Shown here piece after piece: positions 6,534 to 10,460 of a stretch of 10,460 nt of DNA. How positions within the stretch are numbered: the first letter of the stretch is position 1; each line of letters opens with the position of its first letter. The notes beneath the pieces are model-generated. The model was not told the origin of the DNA, made no database searches, and saw only the letters and a list, made by a program, of their open reading frames with translations. The translations under genes were made by a program, and so were the position numbers. The DNA is taken from NCBI GenBank assembly GCA_045807785.1, contig JBJMGS010000246.1:1-10460 (forward strand). Reading direction: 5' to 3'. This stretch comes from JAIVGV01 sp045807785 (GTDB taxonomy: Bacteria > Acidobacteriota > Blastocatellia > Pyrinomonadales > Pyrinomonadaceae).

Positions 6534-7367
6534 TCAGGGGTGTTGCAGCAGTTTCTCGTAATCGTCCTTCGTGATGAGCAGCTCGACGAGCGACTTGCCG
6601 GGCTTCGCCTCGGCGGGTACGACCGCGGGGCGACCGTTGATCGTCACTTCGAGCGCGGACGCTTTCACCCTCGCGTATTCGAGCTTCAAACTCTGCTCGG
6701 CGCTGATCTCTTTCGACTGCTCGGCTTTCAGGATGCCGTCCGAAGAGGGCGCATCGTCAGCCGAGGTGCGCAGCCACACGTCCTCGCCCTTCGCCCGCAA
6801 GCCGATCTTCAGACCGGCGGGCGCGGGCGTCGCGGCGGCTGTCGTCGGCTGGTTCGCGTTGGTTGCGGGAACTGCGTGGTTGTTCGCGGCGTTCGTCGGC
6901 GCGGGCGGTGTCGCGGCCTGTTCGGTGCGGCGGTAGTAGTGGAGTCCGGCGTAGGCGGCGAGCGAGATGATAGCGAGGATGGCGAGGCTGAGCAGCCCGG
7001 TCAAAAGGGGCGAGCGCGCCGGGGCGTCGTCGGTGTAAATGCGCGAAGCCTGGCGCGTCGTCGGCAGGTCGTCGAACGACTCGCCGTGCTCGCGCACGAC
7101 CTGCTGGTAGGCGCGCACGGCCTCGTCCTCGTCGTAGCCGACCGCCTTGGCGAACGCCTTGACGAAGCTGCGGTTGAAGATGCCGCCCGGCAGTTGGCGG
7201 TAATCGTCCGCCTCGATGGCTTCGAGGTGGCGGCGCGTGATGCGCGTCTGATCGGAGACTTCGCGGAGGGAGAGATTGCGCGCCTCGCGCGCCGCGCGCA
7301 GACGCCCGCCCAAGGAGTCGCCACCCGCCCGCCCGTCGCTGTGCTGGTCAGAGGATTTCGAGTTCAC
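6534..7367 (-). CDS. RodZ-like membrane protein with cytoplasmic HTH and DUF4115 domain
   Basis: Taken from the GTG at 7367 the protein has 277 residues. Residues about 19-87 form an HTH_25-type helix-turn-helix (GRLRAAREARNLSLREVSDQ, then LPGGIFNRSFVKAFAKAVG), the signature of RodZ-family proteins. One transmembrane helix follows (about 119-141, LLTGLLSLAILAIISLAAYA). Then come an Ala/Pro/Thr/Asn-rich linker (about 146-183) and a beta-rich C-terminal domain like DUF4115 (about 184-271), outside the cytoplasmic membrane. RodZ links MreB to the cell-wall elongation machinery; many relatives are uncharacterised, and mreB is not in the window. Start choice: the frame opens at a TTG (7454), but that codon lies inside a strong -10 box and cannot be translated from that promoter. 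The extra N-terminal residues are arginine-rich and unlike the family. The GTG at 7367 has no clear Shine-Dalgarno, so the start stays uncertain. Confidence 0.82.
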   Translation of the reverse strand: MNSKSSDQHSDGRAGGDSLGGRLRAAREARNLSLREVSDQTRITRRHLEAIEADDYRQLPGGIFNRSFVKAFAKAVGYDEDEAVRAYQQVVREHGESFDDLPTTRQASRIYTDDAPARSPLLTGLLSLAILAIISLAAYAGLHYYRRTEQAATPPAPTNAANNHAVPATNANQPTTAAATPAPAGLKIGLRAKGEDVWLRTSADDAPSSDGILKAEQSKEISAEQSLKLEYARVKASALEVTINGRPAVVPAEAKPGKSLVELLITKDDYEKLLQHP

Positions 7368-7452
7368 TTGGGACGCCGGTCTTTGAGAAAGGGAAGAGTC
7401 GATCCGCCGTGCCGGGGCGCAACGCTTGCGAGCGCGGCGCACCTTGCGGCGC

Positions 7453-7482
7453 AATATAGCCCGCGCCGCGCGCGACTGTCAA
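7453..7482 (-). promoter_or_regulatory. Promoter of the RodZ-like gene
   Basis: On the minus strand TTGACA (7477-7482) is followed after 18 bases by TATATT (7453-7458), a near-consensus housekeeping promoter. Transcription should start near 7446, leaving a leader of about 80 bases to the GTG at 7367. It also rules out the upstream TTG at 7454 as a start codon. Confidence 0.65.
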
Positions 7483-7518
7483 ACTTTGTCCGGTCAGAAA
7501 GATGCGGCGGCGCGTGCC

Positions 7519-7547
7519 TTGATTCTTCGCGCGCGCGGTGCTACGTT
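7519..7547 (+). promoter_or_regulatory. Possible promoter of the microcompartment operon
   Basis: TTGATT (7519-7524) and TACGTT (7542-7547) are 17 bases apart on the plus strand. Transcription would start near 7554 and give a leader of about 65 bases before the shell gene. The -10 match is moderate. It faces away from the RodZ promoter with about 36 bases between the -35 boxes. No operator palindrome was seen here. Confidence 0.4.
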
Positions 7548-7618
7548 TGCAGCCTCAGCGAACAGCAACGGCGTTTCAATTTTTAACTTCTACAATCAAG
7601 ATTAGAGGAGACACTCTC

Positions 7619-8023
7619 ATGCCTCTCGAAGCACTCGGAATGGTGGAGACCAAAGGGTTCGTCGGCGCGGTAGAGGCGGCGGACGCGATGGTCAAAGCCG
7701 CCAACGTCCAACTGATCGGCAAGGAGTACATCGGCGCGGGCTACGTGACGATCTTCGTGCGCGGCGACGTGGGCGCGGTCAAAGCCGCGACGGACGCGGG
7801 CGCAGCCGCCGCACGGCGGGTCGGCGAGCTGATCAGCGTGCACGTCATCCCACGCCCGCACGGCGAGGTCGAGCGCGTGCTTCCGCGCAACGGGCGCACC
7901 GGCTACAGCCCCGACGAGCGTGCCGTCGGCGCCGGCGCATCGCGCGGCGAACTCGCCGAAGGCGATCAGGGTCGCTCTCTGCCGGCGGGGGCGCGGGAAA
8001 ACAATAAAGAGCGAGCGAAGTAG
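7619..8023 (+). CDS. Microcompartment hexameric shell protein (BMC-H, PduA-like)
   Basis: This 134-residue protein is a single-domain BMC shell protein whose hexamers tile the facets of a bacterial microcompartment and pass small molecules through a central pore. Residues 1-90 closely follow PduA: EALGMVETKGFVGAVEAADA, IFVRGDVGAVKAATDAGAAA, and VHVIPRPHGEVERVLP. The edge lysine (Lys26) and Arg79 that join hexamers are present. The pore loop reads KEYIGAG (35-41); Ala40 stands where PduA has Ser40 and Tyr37 where it has Lys37. Both changes should make the pore less polar. Residues about 92-134 are a hydrophilic tail beyond the usual length of about 94, ending ENNKERAK. The ATG at 7619 has a strong ribosome binding site (AGAGGAG, 8 bases upstream); an open frame upstream of it lacks one. 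It is the first gene of the operon, and its TAG stop codon is the start of repeat element D. Confidence 0.95.
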   Translation: MPLEALGMVETKGFVGAVEAADAMVKAANVQLIGKEYIGAGYVTIFVRGDVGAVKAATDAGAAAARRVGELISVHVIPRPHGEVERVLPRNGRTGYSPDERAVGAGASRGELAEGDQGRSLPAGARENNKERAK

Positions 8024-8086
8024 ATGCTGGATGCTAGATGTCAGATGTTAGCCTCTGCTTTAACCAGCATCTAGCATCCGACATCT
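8021..8086. repeat. Element D: imperfect inverted repeat of GATGCTR-like heptamers
   Basis: The arms 8022-8044 and 8064-8086 are inverted copies. A perfect 12-base core (GGATGCTAGATG) is surrounded by transition differences, with a 7-base period inside each arm. A direct repeat (CCTCTGCTTT) also recurs after each arm. The TAG stop codon of the shell gene (8021-8023) opens the element. The ribosome binding site of the next gene (GGAGG, 8101-8105) follows it. The sequence is unrelated to elements C and E but placed the same way. Confidence 0.75.
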
Positions 8087-8111
8087 AACCTCTGCTTTTT
8101 GGAGGTACGTC

Positions 8112-10004
8112 ATGTCGGTCGATAAAGACCTCGTATCGGTGCAGCAGGCGCGCGATCTGGTCGAGGCGGCGCACCGCGCGCAGGTCGGGCTCGCGCGCTT
8201 CGATCAGGCGCGGGTGGATCGCATCTGCGAGGCGATGGCGCGCGCAGCGCTGAAAGAGTCGGCGCGGCTCGGCGCGCTGGCGGTCGAGGAGACCGGCTTC
8301 GGTGTCGCCGACGACAAGCGCGAGAAGAACCGCTTCGCCGCCGAAGACGTGTGGAACGCTTTTCGGAACATGCGGACGGTCGGCGTCGTCTCCGAGTCGA
8401 AAGACGTGGTCGAGATCGCCTCTCCGCGCGGCGTCGTCGCCGGCATTATCCCTTCGACCAACCCGACCTCAACCGCCATCTTCAAAATTCTCATCGCGAC
8501 CAAAGCGCGCAACGCCATCGTGCTCTCGCCGCACCCGTCCGCCGCGAAGTGCATCAACGAGACGGCGCGCGTGATGCGCGAGGCGGGAGTGAAAGAAGGC
8601 TTGCCGGCGGACGCCATCGGCTGCATGACGAGCGCGACCATCGAGGGCACGGAAGCCCTGATGAAGCACAAGCAGACCGCGATCATTCTCGCCACGGGCG
8701 GCATCGGACTCGTGCGCGCGGCGTATTCGTCGGGCAAGCCCGCGTTCGGCGTCGGCCCCGGCAACGTCCCCGTCTTCATCGAAAGAACCGCCGACGTTCC
8801 TGTCGCCGTGCAGAATATTCTGACGGGCAAGACGTTCGACAACGGCACGATCTGCGCCTCCGAGCAGGCGGTCGTCGCCGACGCGCCCGTCGCGCGCCAG
8901 GTGCGCGAGGAGTTCGCGCGCCAGGGTGGGCACTGGCTGAGCGCGGCGGAAGCCGAACAACTCGCGCGTGTCGTCGCGACGCCGCAGCGTTCGCTCAACC
9001 CAGCCATCGTCGGCAGGAGCGTCGAAGTCATCGCGAAGCTGGCCGGCTTGAGTGTACCGCCGGGCACGCGCTGCCTGATGGTTGACGTCGCGGGCGTCGG
9101 TCGGGAGCACCCGCTCTCGATGGAGAAGCTCTCGCCGATCCTCGCCTTCTACGTCGAGGACGGGGTGGAGCGCGCCGCCGCGCGCTGCTTCGAGATTTTG
9201 AGTTACGGCGGCATGGGTCACACGGCGGGCGTCCACACGCGCTCGCGCGAGGTGGCCGTCGCCTACGGGCGCGAGATGCCCGCCTCGCGCGTTGTCGTCA
9301 ACACGCCGACGACGCACGGCGCTATCGGATTCTCGACCGCGCTCCCGCCTTCAATGACTCTGGGGTGTGGCTCCTGGGGCGGCAACGTCACGTCCGACAA
9401 CATCTCGCCGCTGCACCTGATGGACATCAAGCGCGTGGCGTTCGAGACGCGCGCCGTCGCCTCGAAGCGACCCGCGCGCGTCGCGCAGGCAGCGTCCGTC
9501 GAGATGAACGCGCCCGCGCCGCAGTCGCAGCCCGCACCCGCACACGGCGCGCGCATCAACCGCGAAGAGGTCGCGGCCATCGTGGATCGCTTCCTTGCGG
9601 GTCGCGGCACGCAGCAGCCCGCCGCACCGCTCCACACGGAGCTGCGCGCGAGCACGTCGCCGCCGCCCGCAGAGCCCGTCAACGAGATCAATCCGAACTG
9701 GATCGACACGAAGTCGGCAGCCGCGCCGCACGCCGAAGCCGCGCCGACCACGCGCGACGGCGGCGGCAACGGTCACGCCGCGAACGCGCCCGCCGCGCCG
9801 ACAGCCGCGCCCAGACCGGCATCGCCCGGCAACGGCGGCGCACAGCCTTCGACCAACGGGCGCAAAGCCGTGGACTTCGTCTCCGAAGACGACGTGCGCC
9901 GCGCCGTCCAGAAGGGCGAGAAGATTTACGTCAACGCCAAGACGATCATCACGCCTTCTGCGCGCGACATCGGCGACCCGGCGGAGGTGTTTGCGAAGGT
10001 CTAG
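8112..10004 (+). CDS. CoA-acylating aldehyde dehydrogenase of a microcompartment, with long C-terminal extension
   Basis: The first ~450 residues are a PduP/EutE/AdhE-type aldehyde dehydrogenase, which oxidises an aldehyde to acyl-CoA with NAD+ inside the shell. Visible motifs are GIIPSTNPTSTAIFK (111-125), ATGGIGLVRAAYSSGKPAFG (194-213), VGPGNVP (214-220), the catalytic cysteine in NGTICASEQ (Cys248), and SWGGNVTSDNISP near the end of the domain. At 630 residues it exceeds the usual length (about 460-500) by more than 130. After an Ala/Pro linker, residues 482-498 (INREEVAAIVDRFLAGR) form an amphipathic helix like an encapsulation peptide. A second low-complexity linker (about 500-583) leads to a conserved-looking 44-residue end (587-630) with SEDDVRRA, KIYVNAKTIITPSARD and EVF. 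The start at 8112 has GGAGG at 6 bases. The substrate cannot be named, because the aldehyde-producing enzyme is not in the window. The enzyme class is secure; the roles of the extension segments are inferred. Confidence 0.93.
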   Translation: MSVDKDLVSVQQARDLVEAAHRAQVGLARFDQARVDRICEAMARAALKESARLGALAVEETGFGVADDKREKNRFAAEDVWNAFRNMRTVGVVSESKDVVEIASPRGVVAGIIPSTNPTSTAIFKILIATKARNAIVLSPHPSAAKCINETARVMREAGVKEGLPADAIGCMTSATIEGTEALMKHKQTAIILATGGIGLVRAAYSSGKPAFGVGPGNVPVFIERTADVPVAVQNILTGKTFDNGTICASEQAVVADAPVARQVREEFARQGGHWLSAAEAEQLARVVATPQRSLNPAIVGRSVEVIAKLAGLSVPPGTRCLMVDVAGVGREHPLSMEKLSPILAFYVEDGVERAAARCFEILSYGGMGHTAGVHTRSREVAVAYGREMPASRVVVNTPTTHGAIGFSTALPPSMTLGCGSWGGNVTSDNISPLHLMDIKRVAFETRAVASKRPARVAQAASVEMNAPAPQSQPAPAHGARINREEVAAIVDRFLAGRGTQQPAAPLHTELRASTSPPPAEPVNEINPNWIDTKSAAAPHAEAAPTTRDGGGNGHAANAPAAPTAAPRPASPGNGGAQPSTNGRKAVDFVSEDDVRRAVQKGEKIYVNAKTIITPSARDIGDPAEVFAKV

Positions 10005-10098
10005 CTGTTAGCGATTAGCTGTTAGCTTTCAGCCAGAAGGGATCAACTTTCGATTTGTCTTCGTCTTCGGATTTGCTAACAGCTAATCGCTAACAGCT
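10002..10098. repeat. Element E: TAGCTGTTAGC inverted repeat containing the dehydrogenase stop
   Basis: The arms 10003-10026 and 10075-10098 are perfectly complementary over 24 bases, with a 48-base spacer and a 7-base period inside each arm. The element begins with the TAG stop codon of the dehydrogenase gene (10002-10004). It ends 13 bases before the ATG of the vertex protein. The first 32 bases match element C at 31 positions, including a CTTTCAGC stretch beyond the arm, so the two are true copies of one family. Confidence 0.9.
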
Positions 10099-10111
10099 CA
10101 CAGCTTCTTTT

Positions 10112-10447
10112 ATGTTTCTCGCTAAAGTCGTCGGCACGGTCTGGTCAACGAAGAAGTCGCCCGACTTGGAGGGCGTCAAGTTTCTGATCGTGCATCCGAT
10201 TGAGTTGGACAAGGAGCCGACGCGCAGCGTCGTCGTCGTGGCGGATCGGTTAGGCGCAGGCATCGGCGAGGTCGTGATGTGCGCTTATGGGAAGGCGGCG
10301 CGCACGGCGGTTGGCGATCAGGATATGGCGATTGAAGCGGCGGTCGTCGGCATCGTGGATCGCATGGACGTCCACGGGTCGCCTTCGGAAGACTTGAACG
10401 CCGAGGCGCGCGAACTGCGCGGGGCAAACGATAACGGAAAATATTGA
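10112..10447 (+). CDS. Microcompartment pentameric vertex protein (BMC-P, EutN/CcmL family)
   Basis: The 111-residue protein is a EutN/CcmL-type shell protein; five copies form the pentamer that closes each vertex of a microcompartment. It shows the family pattern in order: KVVGTVWSTKK (5-15), a VKFLIVHPIEL strand (22-32), VVVADRLGAGIGEVVM (41-56), an Ala-rich turn, and AAVVGIVDRMDV (76-87). The last ~20 residues (EDLNAEARELRGANDNGKY) are a hydrophilic tail of uncertain role. No Shine-Dalgarno precedes the ATG at 10112; the upstream bases are pyrimidine-rich and lie just after element E. Translation may therefore depend on coupling to the gene before it. A GGAGA directly after the stop codon (10448-10452) suggests another gene starts just beyond the window, so the operon continues. 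With BMC-H and the dehydrogenase, this shows a real metabolic microcompartment locus. Confidence 0.95.
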   Translation: MFLAKVVGTVWSTKKSPDLEGVKFLIVHPIELDKEPTRSVVVVADRLGAGIGEVVMCAYGKAARTAVGDQDMAIEAAVVGIVDRMDVHGSPSEDLNAEARELRGANDNGKY

Positions 10448-10460
10448 GGAGAAGCGGGCA

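Noticed and set aside
7368..7454. Extra 29 codons at the N-terminus of the RodZ-like protein, from a TTG
   Set aside because: The TTG lies inside a near-consensus -10 box, so it would not be transcribed from that promoter; the residues are arginine-rich and unlike the family.
6477..7586. Plus-strand open frame of 369 codons opposite the RodZ-like gene
   Set aside because: The sense gene on the other strand has an HTH, a membrane helix and a family C-terminal domain. This frame is arginine-rich and also runs through both divergent promoters.
7538..7618. Upstream extension of the shell protein frame by 27 codons
   Set aside because: It starts inside the probable promoter and lacks a ribosome binding site. 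The ATG at 7619 has a strong one and matches the usual PduA start.
8204..9317. Two minus-strand open frames opposite the aldehyde dehydrogenase
   Set aside because: They are shadows of the dehydrogenase coding sequence, with no ribosome binding site or recognisable domain.

Overview
The window is GC-rich chromosomal DNA, apart from an AT-rich left end at about 1-480. Its gene set is a RodZ-like protein, IMP dehydrogenase, a glycolipid-type glycosyltransferase, a DAG-kinase-like protein, an AlaX editing protein and a bacterial microcompartment (BMC) cluster. Together with palindromic short tandem repeats in nearly every spacer, this suggests an environmental bacterium, perhaps Acidobacteriota (Blastocatellia-like). 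That assignment comes from recall of similar genomes and is not proven by the sequence.

Layout. Positions 1-480 look like the end of an integrated element. They hold a small excisionase-like DNA-binding protein with a promoter that predicts a leaderless mRNA, plus arrays of short direct and inverted repeats. The element abuts the 3' end of a tRNA-Ala(CGC) gene, the usual side for integration into a tRNA. From 481 to about 7480 everything is on the minus strand. In transcription order this is the RodZ-like membrane protein, guaB, the MGDG-synthase-like glycosyltransferase, the DAG-kinase-like protein, the AlaX trans-editing protein, a 99-aa unknown protein, and tRNA-Ala with its own promoter and terminator. 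From about 7519 to the right edge, genes run on the plus strand and form the start of a BMC operon: a PduA-like hexamer shell protein (BMC-H), a long CoA-acylating aldehyde dehydrogenase, and an EutN/CcmL-type vertex protein (BMC-P). The operon probably continues beyond the window.

How the genes work together. The BMC genes would build a protein shell around an enzyme that oxidises an aldehyde to acyl-CoA. The enzyme that makes the aldehyde is not in the window, so the substrate cannot be named. The glycosyltransferase and the DAG-kinase-like protein could both act on diacylglycerol. AlaX and tRNA-Ala both belong to alanine decoding.

The most unusual structure is a set of five intergenic inverted repeats built from 7-8 bp tandem units. 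Three of them fill the whole spacer between two co-directional genes. In these three the upstream gene's TAG stop codon is part of the first arm, and the second arm ends 11-25 bases before the next start codon. Two of the three share 31 of 32 bases although they lie between unrelated gene pairs.
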